From positions 1-36,914 of the forward strand of contig JBEULM010000023.1 of the NCBI GenBank assembly GCA_041287335.1: DNA of 36,914 nt, given 5' to 3'. Positions 1 through 7,241 of this stretch are shown piece by piece. The position numbers were made by a program, and so were the translations under genes. This DNA is from Hydrogenobacter sp. GTDB taxonomy: Bacteria > Aquificota > Aquificia > Aquificales > Aquificaceae. Each line of letters begins with the position of its first letter. Within the stretch, counting starts at the first letter, position 1. The notes under the pieces were generated by a model that saw only the letters and a program-made list of their open reading frames with translations, made no database searches and was not told the origin of the DNA.

Positions 1-35
1 CATATATTACAGATGCAGATTATCTGTAATATATG
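1..35. repeat. Perfect 14-bp inverted repeat at the window edge
   Basis: Positions 1-14 and 22-35 are perfect reverse complements, separated by a 7-base loop. The arms are AT-rich (CATATATTACAGAT) and may continue left of the window. The stop codon of the leftward cytochrome gene (7-9) lies inside the left arm, so the dyad covers the last codons of that gene. It could be a terminator stem or the end of a small inserted element. There is no T-run that can be judged, because the window starts here. Confidence 0.7.
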
Positions 36-420
36 CAGGCGCAGGTTTTTGAGGTCTTGATGGATAATTCATGTAAATAGCCATCAAGGCTTTCTGCTCA
101 GATAAAGGAGCGTGACAATCCATACACTTATTCGCCGATAACTGGTCCATCATCTTCATTTGCCACAATAAACCTGAAGATATTGTTTTGGAGTGCAGGC
201 TCTGTTGCCATTCTGTATACTTTTCTGCATGGCAAGAACCGCATGCCTTCGGATCTAAAGATGCTTCTAATGCTGAATAAATTTTTGGGGGTTCACCGTT
301 AGGTCTTATAGGTCTTTCCCAGTATTTTTCCACTGTATCATACCTCTCCTTACAAGAAAAAAGAAAGGCAAGGGTAATGAAAATAACCCCTGCACACGAA
401 TTTTTTATTACCCACCGCAT
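7..420 (-). CDS. Diheme c-type cytochrome, possible lipoprotein, probably C-terminally short
   Basis: 137 residues. The N-terminus is hydrophobic and ends in a lipobox-like LFSC (Cys23), so export and lipid anchoring are likely. Two haem-binding motifs are visible: CGSCH at about residues 60-64 and CMDCH at 99-103. The stretch between them (SCHAEKYTEWQQSLHS) resembles the start of multihaem cytochromes of the cytochrome c-554/tetrathionate-reductase type, which normally carry more haems after this point. Here the reading frame ends soon after the second haem, inside a perfect inverted repeat, so truncation by insertion or frameshift is possible. The start overlaps the end of the upstream lipoprotein gene by 13 bases, which indicates one transcript and probably one electron-transfer function outside the inner membrane. 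Confidence 0.75.
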   Translation of the reverse strand: MRWVIKNSCAGVIFITLAFLFSCKERYDTVEKYWERPIRPNGEPPKIYSALEASLDPKACGSCHAEKYTEWQQSLHSKTISSGLLWQMKMMDQLSANKCMDCHAPLSEQKALMAIYMNYPSRPQKPAPAYITDNLHL

Positions 421-2171
421 GGCATAGGCAGTGTGCCACCACCTCCTCCGCCACCACCTGAAGGTGGAGGTGGTGTAGCACCCTTTGTAGGCATAAGCAT
501 GCTTTTTGTGGTCAAGGCTTGAGAGGCAGCTGGAACGGGTATGATATCCGAGATGCTCTTAGTAAAGGTGTCTATAACATAAATTATAGGGTTAGCTCTA
601 TCATTTATAAAGACCTTGCGCCCATCAGAGGTAAAAGTCATGACCGCTGAAGTGGTATTATAAACGAGATTTATCCTGTGGGAAACTGGGAAAGGAGGAT
701 TGCCATTTCCTGCAAAGCCCCTATAACTAACTACACCGACTTGACCATATCCAGGTGTTATGCCCACTATGTACACCTCGTCTCCTTTCACTACATTACC
801 GTTAGACTTTCGGACCACATTTACGGGTCTCATATCATCGGTGAAGGGTGCTATAGGTATTCCATCGGTTATATAAGAGGGTCCTGGGTCAGATGGATTT
901 ACTTTTTCTAAATAACCTGTGGATACAAATCCGGAAGCTTTTCGAAAAACATAGTTTACATTGTAAGTTTGCTGGTTTGCTATACCAGAAACCTTACCCG
1001 CTTGGTCATAGTTATAAGAGTATATGTACCTCACTTTAATTTGATAAATTTGTCCGTTTGTTAAGTCATCACTATCTATACTGTCAAGACATGAAAAACG
1101 GGGCACTATCATCTGTATGAGTCTTATATTGGAAAGATCTGTTACGTCCAGTATATATTCGTGTCCTCTGCATGGATCATTACCCATTGAAGTGTCAAGA
1201 TTTTCGGTAAAGTAGTAAGCGCGTCCATTATACATATTTATGGAAACGGTACCCATAAAATCACCAGGCATAATAGAGTTTTTCAAGAGGACAGGTAAAA
1301 GATATTGGTAAATTTTATCGTTATTTGTTATATCCAAACAGGTGACAGTACCTCCATACCAATCTGGTTCGCAGAAAATAACTTTACCATCATCCTTTAG
1401 GACAATAGAAGCATCGCATACTCCCGCTCTGCATGTATTTTGATTTATATCACATCTTCCAGCGGAGCCTTTTATACCTCTATTTCCACCTGCCACTGGA
1501 CCACCAGTAGGGATGTACAAAGTTTGATACGTTCTTATTACATTACCATTTGCATCTTTAACTTTTCCAGTAACTACATTTATACACCTTATAACTTTAC
1601 CAAAGTTTTGGGTTCCGAAAGCATTATCTAACACACATATTTCATCTTCTCCTCTTCTCGATGCGTAAACGTAACGCCCGTCCGGGGTCACATCAATGAA
1701 GGTAGTCTCAAGAGAAAAATTCTCTATTCCCTTCGCAATAGGTTGTGCAACCTGCAATGGAGTTAATAAATCTCTATTACCCGTATCTATGTGACAGGAA
1801 GGTTTATAAGTAGAAGTGCCTGTCATTAGAAGTTGCTGAGGACCAAACTGAGGATATCCAAAGGCTGATGTTATCAAGTCAAAATCGTCTGCTCTCACTG
1901 CATATACGTTTCTGCCGTTATTGAACCACATTACAGCACCAAGATCAAAATGATTATTTGTATACTCACCCCAAGCACCTACATTCTTGACCCCCACTAT
2001 CTCATCCGTTTTTGGGTCTATAACAGCAACTTCGTTGGAGACTAGGGAAGCCAACACAGCTTCGCTTTCTTGTTTTGAAGGAGAGGGAGTTGTAAGCTTA
2101 GTACCACTACTACCACAACCGAGGAACCACGACGCACACAAAATCATAATTATGAACCTTACTTTCCTCAT
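408..2171 (-). CDS. Large secreted lipoprotein with beta-propeller-like repeats
   Basis: I place the start at 2171 rather than at the longer frame opening at 2258. It has a strong ribosome binding site (GAGGAGGTGG) and begins directly with a lipoprotein signal peptide ending in FLGC. The mature protein is about 565 residues. Segments such as AVIDPKTDEIVGV, DVTPDGRYVYASRRG and FTSDGRKVFINDRANPIIY recur with the pattern of YVTN/NHL-type beta-propeller blades. Several Cys pairs suggest disulfides. The C-terminus is unusual: a run of four Pro and a run of eight Gly before the stop. The gene is first in a leftward operon with a diheme cytochrome and has its own sigma-54-type promoter. A role as a surface or periplasmic partner of the cytochrome is inferred; no enzymatic motif is visible. 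Confidence 0.75.
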   Translation of the reverse strand: MRKVRFIIMILCASWFLGCGSSGTKLTTPSPSKQESEAVLASLVSNEVAVIDPKTDEIVGVKNVGAWGEYTNNHFDLGAVMWFNNGRNVYAVRADDFDLITSAFGYPQFGPQQLLMTGTSTYKPSCHIDTGNRDLLTPLQVAQPIAKGIENFSLETTFIDVTPDGRYVYASRRGEDEICVLDNAFGTQNFGKVIRCINVVTGKVKDANGNVIRTYQTLYIPTGGPVAGGNRGIKGSAGRCDINQNTCRAGVCDASIVLKDDGKVIFCEPDWYGGTVTCLDITNNDKIYQYLLPVLLKNSIMPGDFMGTVSINMYNGRAYYFTENLDTSMGNDPCRGHEYILDVTDLSNIRLIQMIVPRFSCLDSIDSDDLTNGQIYQIKVRYIYSYNYDQAGKVSGIANQQTYNVNYVFRKASGFVSTGYLEKVNPSDPGPSYITDGIPIAPFTDDMRPVNVVRKSNGNVVKGDEVYIVGITPGYGQVGVVSYRGFAGNGNPPFPVSHRINLVYNTTSAVMTFTSDGRKVFINDRANPIIYVIDTFTKSISDIIPVPAASQALTTKSMLMPTKGATPPPPSGGGGGGGGTLPMPCGG

Positions 2172-2208
2172 CTTTTCCACCTCCTCAACGCTACCTGCTA
2201 TATTTTTA

Positions 2209-2224
2209 TGCAAATATAATGCCA
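2209..2224 (-). promoter_or_regulatory. Sigma-54 (-24/-12) promoter, leftward
   Basis: Read on the minus strand the sequence is TGGCATTATATTTGCA. It has GG at -24 (2223-2222) and GC at -12 (2211-2210) with the fixed spacing of the RpoN consensus TGGCAC-N5-TTGCA. Transcription would start near 2198, about 27 bases before the lipoprotein start codon at 2171. It is nearly identical to the rightward promoter at 2398-2413, including the flanking TTGGCAT and TTTGCATAA, which makes chance unlikely. Confidence 0.8.
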
Positions 2225-2285
2225 AAAAAAATACTCCTCCAGAAGGGAGACTGACCAACGCTTTTTATCTATAAACTTTAGGAAT

Positions 2286-2336
2286 ATGTTTCACAAAAGA
2301 AACATAAAAAATTTAAAGGTTAAAATCTTGAAACAT
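2286..2336. promoter_or_regulatory. Candidate enhancer (activator-binding) site between two sigma-54 promoters
   Basis: A perfect dyad ATGTTTC-N6-GAAACAT occupies 2286-2305, and a third half-site GAAACAT lies at 2330-2336. The dyad is about 120-140 bases upstream of the rightward start site and about 90-105 upstream of the leftward one. This is the usual distance for an NtrC-family enhancer-binding protein that must contact sigma-54 holoenzyme by DNA looping. One site could serve both directions. The activator gene is not in the window. Confidence 0.6.
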
Positions 2337-2397
2337 AAAATCGCAAAGAAAAAAGGATTTTTCAGATTTTCCTAAGCTAAAATGGTAAGTAATTTGT

Positions 2398-2413
2398 TGG
2401 CATACTGTTTGCA
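2398..2413 (+). promoter_or_regulatory. Sigma-54 (-24/-12) promoter, rightward
   Basis: The sequence TGGCATACTGTTTGCA has GG at 2399-2400 and GC at 2411-2412 in exact RpoN spacing. The expected start is near 2424, leaving a 5' leader of only about 13 bases that holds the AGGAGG ribosome binding site of the gene at 2437. It should drive the sulfur operon 2437-7226, whose genes follow with short gaps or overlaps. Confidence 0.85.
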
Positions 2414-2436
2414 TAATATACGATAGGAGGTGAATT

Positions 2437-2649
2437 ATGAAAAACGCTGTTCTCATCCTTTTCACTATTGCTGGTGTTGGATGTGGACAGGTAGTAGAAA
2501 CTAAAGCAAATATAAAGAGAGAGCTAAAAATCTCAATAAGTGGTGAACTACCAAAAGGAGCAAAGGGACCTGTTTGCGGATGTGGAGGTAAGGAAATAAA
2601 AGGTACAGATATGGAAAAAGCTCTAAACTCTCTTATTAAAAACAAGTAA
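2437..2649 (+). CDS. Small Cys-rich lipoprotein, first gene of the sulfur operon
   Basis: 70 residues with a signal peptide ending in the lipobox AGVGC (Cys at about 16) and a good ribosome binding site (AGGAGGTG). The mature part is about 54 residues and contains VCGCGG, a CxC pair at about residues 47-49 that could bind a metal, sulfur or persulfide. No family is recognised. Its position as first gene behind the sigma-54 promoter and before a triheme cytochrome suggests a periplasmic accessory role in the same process. The gap to the next gene is 14 bases. Confidence 0.65.
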   Translation: MKNAVLILFTIAGVGCGQVVETKANIKRELKISISGELPKGAKGPVCGCGGKEIKGTDMEKALNSLIKNK

Positions 2650-2663
2650 GAAGGAGGTGTATT

Positions 2664-3185
2664 ATGAGAAAAAAATTGCTGCTTTTGGTTGGTTTTGGTA
2701 GTTTAGTAACGCTTTGCGGGTTACTTGTAGGAAACTTTTTTAATAAGAACTCTTCTCGTTGGGGGTCCGAAGCTCTTGTAGAGAAAGAGCCCGTGAAATA
2801 CTTTTTGGAGCACCATATATTCATACCACTAGCAAATGCATGCGGATTAGGTGCAACCTCTTGTTTTAAATGCCACAATGGGCAAAGAGCGGAAGCGCCT
2901 GCTCCAAAACCCTGGCACACAGATCATACAAGAGTTAATTTCTCTTGCAACGGTTGTCATAAAGGTAATCCTAGACTTATCAAAAAGGAGCTCGCACACA
3001 CAAAAATGATTCCTAATCCCCTCACAGAACCCAGTGCTACATGCGCAAGCTGCCACATGGGTCAGAACATAGGTGAACTTGTAAAAAAATACGAAGCCGT
3101 GAAGAAGCAAAGCTTTAAGTCAGATATGGAGCTTTTAGGATTCTTGGCACATCATACACTTTTTCTTTCCAAGGGAGGTAAATGA
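2664..3185 (+). CDS. Membrane-anchored triheme c-type cytochrome
   Basis: 173 residues. An uncleaved or cleavable N-terminal hydrophobic segment (about residues 5-24) is followed by three haem-binding motifs: CFKCH (67-71), CNGCH (95-99) and CASCH (127-131). Extra His residues (HTDHTR, ELAHTK, LAHHTL) can serve as distal ligands. It is expected to carry electrons in the periplasm. It lies between the small lipoprotein and the outer-membrane porin, and its stop overlaps the earliest possible start of the porin gene. The ribosome binding site AAGGAGGTG is strong. The exact family is not clear; small multihaem cytochromes of NapC/NrfH or class III type are alternatives. Confidence 0.8.
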   Translation: MRKKLLLLVGFGSLVTLCGLLVGNFFNKNSSRWGSEALVEKEPVKYFLEHHIFIPLANACGLGATSCFKCHNGQRAEAPAPKPWHTDHTRVNFSCNGCHKGNPRLIKKELAHTKMIPNPLTEPSATCASCHMGQNIGELVKKYEAVKKQSFKSDMELLGFLAHHTLFLSKGGK

Positions 3186-3187
3186 TC

Positions 3188-4360
3188 ATGAAGAGGGTAA
3201 CTTTATTGATGGGGGTATCTAGTTTATTAAGTACTATGCCTGCTATTTCTGGACCAGTTATAACTTATGGAGAGCAGAGTTATGTACAGCTAAATTACTA
3301 TTTCCAACTATGGGGGCGGTACAGGAGCTTTAGGTATTCAAAAGATTCTGGTAGTTTATGGGACATTTTTTTTAGAAGAAATAGGCTTAACCTGAGTGGC
3401 CAGTATAATGATAGAATCGGTTTCTACTTTCAACTAGATGCGCCTTTTGAGGGTCAGGTTGACAAATTCACAGGAGAAAGAACACCATCAAAGGTGGATG
3501 TTTTAGATGCATATGTCACCATAGATCCCCTCCCAGAAAGCGATGCTGTTCACTTCATACTTGGAAAGTTTAAGCAAACCCTTACCAGAGAAAACCTTGA
3601 AGCATGTCTTGAACCTTTAAATATAGACAGAGGGGAAGTGTTACCGTATACTCCCTTCGGTCCGAGTAGGGATATCGGAGGTGCTGTGTGGGGTAACCTT
3701 TTTAATGGTAAGTTCCAGTATAGGCTTATGATTTCCAAAGGGAGAACAGAAAGTGTAACACCTAAAAGTTCCCTTAGATTTACCACAAGAGTGCATTTGA
3801 GTCTGTTTGATCCGGAAACTGACTATGGCTACAAGGGAACTTACTTGGGTACGAAAAAGGTTTTAACCTTTGGTGCAGGCTTTGATTATCAGCCTGATGT
3901 AGCCTACGCTAATTACCCTACTAGGTCTGAACCTAAGAATTACAAGGGATGGACCGTTGATGCCTTTCTTGAGTATCCTACATCTACTGGTGTATATACT
4001 CTCTCGGGAGCTTATATAAGGTACGATGTTGGAGATGCCATAAATAAGAATCCTGATCCAACACTACCTATATCGACACAACTGAAAGGATATTACATAA
4101 AGGGTGGATATCTTTATCCCAGAAAAATTGGTTTCGGTTTTCTACAACCTTTCTTCAGATATGAAAGGGATAATTACGGGTTAAAGAGCGGTTTATACAG
4201 CAACAAACAGTACAGTATAGGTTTTAACTATTACATTAACGGGCAGTCTCTCAAGGTAACTTTCCAAGCAGATAGAATAAAGTATGACAAAGAAGACCCT
4301 ACAAATTTCGCTTTACAAAACTATACGCAGTACACATTGGGCTTTCAAATGCTCTTTTAA
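3188..4360 (+). CDS. Outer-membrane beta-barrel porin
   Basis: The second in-frame ATG (3188) is chosen because GGAGG at 3174-3178 stands 9 bases before it but only 3 bases before the ATG at 3182. The product is 390 residues with a signal peptide ending near PAISG. The rest shows alternating hydrophobic/polar strands with many aromatic residues and the terminal Phe (GFQMLF) typical of outer-membrane proteins inserted by BamA. The N-terminal pattern LNYYFQLWGRYR...FFRRNRLNLSGQ resembles the phosphate-selective porin O/P group. Placed between a triheme cytochrome and an inner-membrane sulfur transporter, it is likely the outer-membrane entry route for the sulfur compound; the substrate itself is inferred. 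Confidence 0.8.
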   Translation: MKRVTLLMGVSSLLSTMPAISGPVITYGEQSYVQLNYYFQLWGRYRSFRYSKDSGSLWDIFFRRNRLNLSGQYNDRIGFYFQLDAPFEGQVDKFTGERTPSKVDVLDAYVTIDPLPESDAVHFILGKFKQTLTRENLEACLEPLNIDRGEVLPYTPFGPSRDIGGAVWGNLFNGKFQYRLMISKGRTESVTPKSSLRFTTRVHLSLFDPETDYGYKGTYLGTKKVLTFGAGFDYQPDVAYANYPTRSEPKNYKGWTVDAFLEYPTSTGVYTLSGAYIRYDVGDAINKNPDPTLPISTQLKGYYIKGGYLYPRKIGFGFLQPFFRYERDNYGLKSGLYSNKQYSIGFNYYINGQSLKVTFQADRIKYDKEDPTNFALQNYTQYTLGFQMLF

Positions 4361-4372
4361 AGGAGGTCTAAT

Positions 4373-5806
4373 ATGAAAGAGCTTACCTTACCACAGGCTC
4401 CTATGAAACACAGAACATACGCATGGCTGATAATTATTTTAGGTTTTCTGTTTTCCATAATAGCCATGTTCGTCGATATACGCTTTTCTTATATGGTTGC
4501 TTATTTCTGGGCTGGTGTGGTGTATGGTCTGTTCCTACAATACGGACACTTCTGCATGGCATCTGCCACAAGGGACCTTTTTGCTATAGGGACCACACGA
4601 GTAGCCGTAGGTATACTAATAGCTATAACCCTTTACGGTTTTACCTCCCTTATAGACAGACTTATTGGTATAGCTCCCTTCCATGCGAATCCTATAGGCA
4701 TACATACTCTCATTGGAGGGCTCATATTTGGCATTGGGATATCTTTCGCAGGAGGTTGTTCTTCGGGGTCTTTGTATAAAAGTGGGGAAGGTAACATCGC
4801 AGCTATGATAGTAGTAACAAGCGTAGCTATTGCACAGGCACTTTTTGTCTCTACGTTGAAGTTTCCCCTCGTACCTTATCTAGTACCAGAATCTTGGGTA
4901 AAGGCGGCTAATCAGCAGGTAGATATGGGTATACCTAAAGAGTTTATATCTTCTTGGTACGATTACTTTTTGACGGGTTACGCATGGAATCTAAAAGGGC
5001 TCAGCGGTGCAGATCTCATACCTTCTGATAATACCCTCTTGAGAGAAGTCATTGGCAACTTTTTACTTGGAGTTATAGTCCCCACATTGTTCTTTCTCAT
5101 AGTCACCTACTCGTTCTTTTTTAGAAAGAGGTTTTTACGTAATGTTAAAGATGTTCGCTTCGTGCTTACAGACATAAAGGGCTTGATAGCTATGATAACT
5201 GACTCAAAGAGAACAGCTCTTGCAGGTTTGGGTTTAGGAATAGCCTCAGGTTTGCATATGTGGGTACTTGGACTTTTAAGAGAAAGGTTTGGTATAGACA
5301 ATTTCGGTGAGCTTCTGCAACAGATGGGTTTTACAAGCGGTTTAACTATACAAGGAACAGCTTTTGACCCGGGCTATTGGTACATAACTACACAGGAGGC
5401 TCAGTGGATGGCATGGACTATCCAAAAGATATTCAGGGTTGACTTATACCACAACATTTTCTTTGGTGTAGAAAACGGTATACTTAATCCTTTGATAAAT
5501 GCAGCAGACCTGATGATCATTGGTATCATTTTAGGTGCAGCCTTTATGGCTCTTCGTAGAGGAGAGTTCAAATGGCGCAAACCTACCGGTGAGCAGATAG
5601 TCTTTGCTCTGATAGGTGGTACCTTTATGGGTGTAGGAGCAAGATTAGCTCTAGGATGCAACATAGGAGCCCTTTTTGTACCTGCCGCAAATGGAGATTA
5701 CAGTGGATGGCTTTTTTTCGTAGCTATGGGTGCTGGTGCTTACTTAGGTGTAAAGATCACTACATGGTGGATAAACAGAAGGGTACAAAAGGAGTTTGAA
5801 TTTTAA
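4373..5806 (+). CDS. YeeE/YedE-family sulfur (thiosulfate) transporter, TsuA-like
   Basis: 477 residues and about ten or more membrane segments. The family's conserved Cys-centred motifs are present: GHFCMASATRD (Cys61), AGGCSSGSLYKSGEGN (Cys129) and, near the C-terminus, ALGCNIGALFVPAANGDYSG (Cys about 429). In TsuA such cysteines pass thiosulfate across the inner membrane. The gene is followed after 17 bases by a TusA-like carrier, the usual partner of this family. It has a good ribosome binding site (AAAGGAGG). Uptake of thiosulfate or a related sulfur species is the expected function; the substrate cannot be read from sequence. Confidence 0.9.
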   Translation: MKELTLPQAPMKHRTYAWLIIILGFLFSIIAMFVDIRFSYMVAYFWAGVVYGLFLQYGHFCMASATRDLFAIGTTRVAVGILIAITLYGFTSLIDRLIGIAPFHANPIGIHTLIGGLIFGIGISFAGGCSSGSLYKSGEGNIAAMIVVTSVAIAQALFVSTLKFPLVPYLVPESWVKAANQQVDMGIPKEFISSWYDYFLTGYAWNLKGLSGADLIPSDNTLLREVIGNFLLGVIVPTLFFLIVTYSFFFRKRFLRNVKDVRFVLTDIKGLIAMITDSKRTALAGLGLGIASGLHMWVLGLLRERFGIDNFGELLQQMGFTSGLTIQGTAFDPGYWYITTQEAQWMAWTIQKIFRVDLYHNIFFGVENGILNPLINAADLMIIGIILGAAFMALRRGEFKWRKPTGEQIVFALIGGTFMGVGARLALGCNIGALFVPAANGDYSGWLFFVAMGAGAYLGVKITTWWINRRVQKEFEF

Positions 5807-5823
5807 AGAAAGGAGGTAATAAC

Positions 5824-6075
5824 ATGGCTGTAAAGTTTGAAAAGCTTTCCGATGATAAGTATTTTCTAGATGTGAGGGGGTATGTTTGCCCCCACCCTCA
5901 GATGTATACAAAAAAGGCGATGGAAAAAATGCCAAAAGAAGCAGCCTTAGAAGTTGTGCTTGATAATCCGTCATCATGTGAAAGTATATTTGATCTTTGT
6001 AAGATAGAGGGTTATAGAATAATTGACTACAAAGAGGAAGGTGGCGTATTTCACTTTTTGCTTCGTAAGGAGTGA
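5824..6075 (+). CDS. tusA: TusA-family sulfur carrier protein
   Basis: 83 residues, the normal size of TusA/SirA proteins. The signature LDVRGYVCPHPQMYTKKAM carries the persulfide-forming Cys22 in a CPxP motif, which is the only invariant functional residue of the family. The protein accepts sulfane sulfur and passes it to cytoplasmic partners. Coupling to the YeeE/YedE transporter upstream and to DsrE-like proteins downstream matches sulfur-trafficking clusters of sulfur oxidisers. A second Cys pair (SSCESIFDLC) is less usual. Strong ribosome binding site AAAGGAGG. The symbol denotes family only. Confidence 0.88.
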   Translation: MAVKFEKLSDDKYFLDVRGYVCPHPQMYTKKAMEKMPKEAALEVVLDNPSSCESIFDLCKIEGYRIIDYKEEGGVFHFLLRKE

Positions 6076-6079
6076 AAGT

Positions 6080-6388
6080 ATGAAGTGGCATCTAATACTC
6101 ACTGATGAAAAAAGCTTTGAACTCGCTGTGTGTATAATCTCGAAGCTAAAAAATGATAAAAAGAACAATGTATCTGTCTTTCTGACTGGTAGAGGTGTAC
6201 TACTTGTAAATAACAGTAAATTTCTTTCCCTACTCAAGAAACTGGACAGATGCGTAGCTTGTGAGTTTTCTTTGGAAAAGTATGGTATAGAAAAGCGATC
6301 CGAACTTATAAAATACAATATAGACATTGGTGGACAGTTCCAAAATGCTGAGCTTGTGTCAATATCAAATGCATGTATATGTATATAA
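6080..6388 (+). CDS. DsrE-like small sulfurtransferase-type protein
   Basis: Start placed at 6080 (MKWHLILTDEK) behind AAGGAGTG; a longer upstream frame overlaps tusA and has no such site. 102 residues with the alpha/beta layout of DsrE/TusD proteins: an opening strand, a helix AVCIISKLK, the strand VSVFLTGRGVLLV, then a Cys-containing stretch CVACEFSLEKYGI and the C-terminal NACICI. In DsrE proteins a Cys in this second half accepts sulfur from or donates it to TusA. The match is by pattern and neighbourhood only, so DsrE-like is a family guess. Confidence 0.65.
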   Translation: MKWHLILTDEKSFELAVCIISKLKNDKKNNVSVFLTGRGVLLVNNSKFLSLLKKLDRCVACEFSLEKYGIEKRSELIKYNIDIGGQFQNAELVSISNACICI

Positions 6389-6397
6389 GGATGTATC

Positions 6398-6655
6398 ATG
6401 AGGAAGAACATTCTTGTAATAGCTATAAAAGATAAAGTAGAGGCGTTAAGAGTAGCAAACGGTCTATCTATACTACACGAAGTTAAGGTTATTGCTATTA
6501 ATGGTTTAAATAGGGACGAACCTAAGATCACAGAGCAGTTGGAAGCAATGGAATTTGCTGAGATACCCTTCCTGGAAGTCTATACAGATGACGGAGATTA
6601 TGGGAAATTTATTGGCGATTTAATTTTGCAATCAGAGGAGGTATTCATTATATGA
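6398..6655 (+). CDS. Small alpha/beta protein, possible DsrF/DsrH-like
   Basis: 85 residues without Cys. The opening ILVIAIKDKVEALRVANGLSILHEVKVIAING alternates strand and helix like a DsrE/DsrF fold, but the catalytic Cys is missing. It may be a structural subunit that pairs with the DsrE-like protein just upstream, as DsrE, F and H form mixed complexes. It overlaps the next gene by 4 bases (ATGA), so the three small genes are translationally coupled. Function is not proven by the sequence. Confidence 0.55.
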   Translation: MRKNILVIAIKDKVEALRVANGLSILHEVKVIAINGLNRDEPKITEQLEAMEFAEIPFLEVYTDDGDYGKFIGDLILQSEEVFII

Positions 6656-6834
6656 AAAATGTCAAGGAACTTTTGATAATCTATGAAAATGAGAAGGCTA
6701 AAGAATGGTTTAACCCAGTAATAGAGTACTTAAGTAGGTATATCAATATCACCGAAACGTTTGAGTGTCGTAACTTGAAGAGGAAATATAAAGTTATCTA
6801 TGTGAAATCAAGTAAAGAGGAGGTCAAGCTATGA
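6652..6834 (+). CDS. Small hypothetical protein in the sulfur operon
   Basis: 60 residues, 4-base overlaps at both ends (ATGA at 6652 and at 6831), so it is firmly inside the operon. It begins with a strand-like ELLIIYENEKAKEWF and is rich in Lys. There is one Cys (FECRNLK). No family recognised. Given its neighbours it may be a small partner of the DsrE-like proteins. Confidence 0.5.
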   Translation: MKNVKELLIIYENEKAKEWFNPVIEYLSRYINITETFECRNLKRKYKVIYVKSSKEEVKL

Positions 6835-7226
6835 AAGAAGTAGTCGTTCTGATACTGATTGTAGTGAGTTCTATAGTTTGGTCTCAACCTATGCTTCAAT
6901 CTCAAAAACAGCTTGCTGTCTTTAAAGAAAATGGATGCGCTAACTGTCACAACATACACAAGGTATCTGAATTTACGGATTATGGGAAGTGGGCTAGGGA
7001 TAGGGGATACGGTTGTATAAACTTACTCTCACTTATAAAGTTACACAATATAAAAGGTCCAGCCTTAGAAAGAGCTAAAGAAGTTTTTGTACAAAACAAG
7101 TGTTCCGTTTGCCACGAAGTAAGTGGTAAAGGTGTAGGCAAAGAAAATCTTACTTCTTATGGTGTGAAAATAAAAAGGGAACAGCTTGGCTGCACTGCTC
7201 TTTATAAGGCGCTTTTAAAGGAATGA
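6831..7226 (+). CDS. Periplasmic diheme c-type cytochrome
   Basis: 131 residues. A signal peptide (about 1-18, ending VWSQ) is followed by two haem sites: CANCH (36-40) and CSVCH (91-95). The two halves both have the pattern aromatic/basic-x-CxxCH and Cys later (GYGCINLL, QLGCTALY), suggesting an internal duplication of a monohaem unit, each with an extra Cys. It is the last gene of the sulfur operon and the probable electron acceptor or shuttle. It ends 15 bases before gspE, which starts an unrelated set. Confidence 0.8.
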   Translation: MKEVVVLILIVVSSIVWSQPMLQSQKQLAVFKENGCANCHNIHKVSEFTDYGKWARDRGYGCINLLSLIKLHNIKGPALERAKEVFVQNKCSVCHEVSGKGVGKENLTSYGVKIKREQLGCTALYKALLKE

Positions 7227-7241
7227 GTTAAAATTAAGGTT

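Noticed and set aside
2313-2645. Leftward 110-residue protein opposite the small lipoprotein
   Set aside because: It covers the sigma-54 promoter and the lipoprotein gene, has no ribosome binding site and a composition unlike a real protein.
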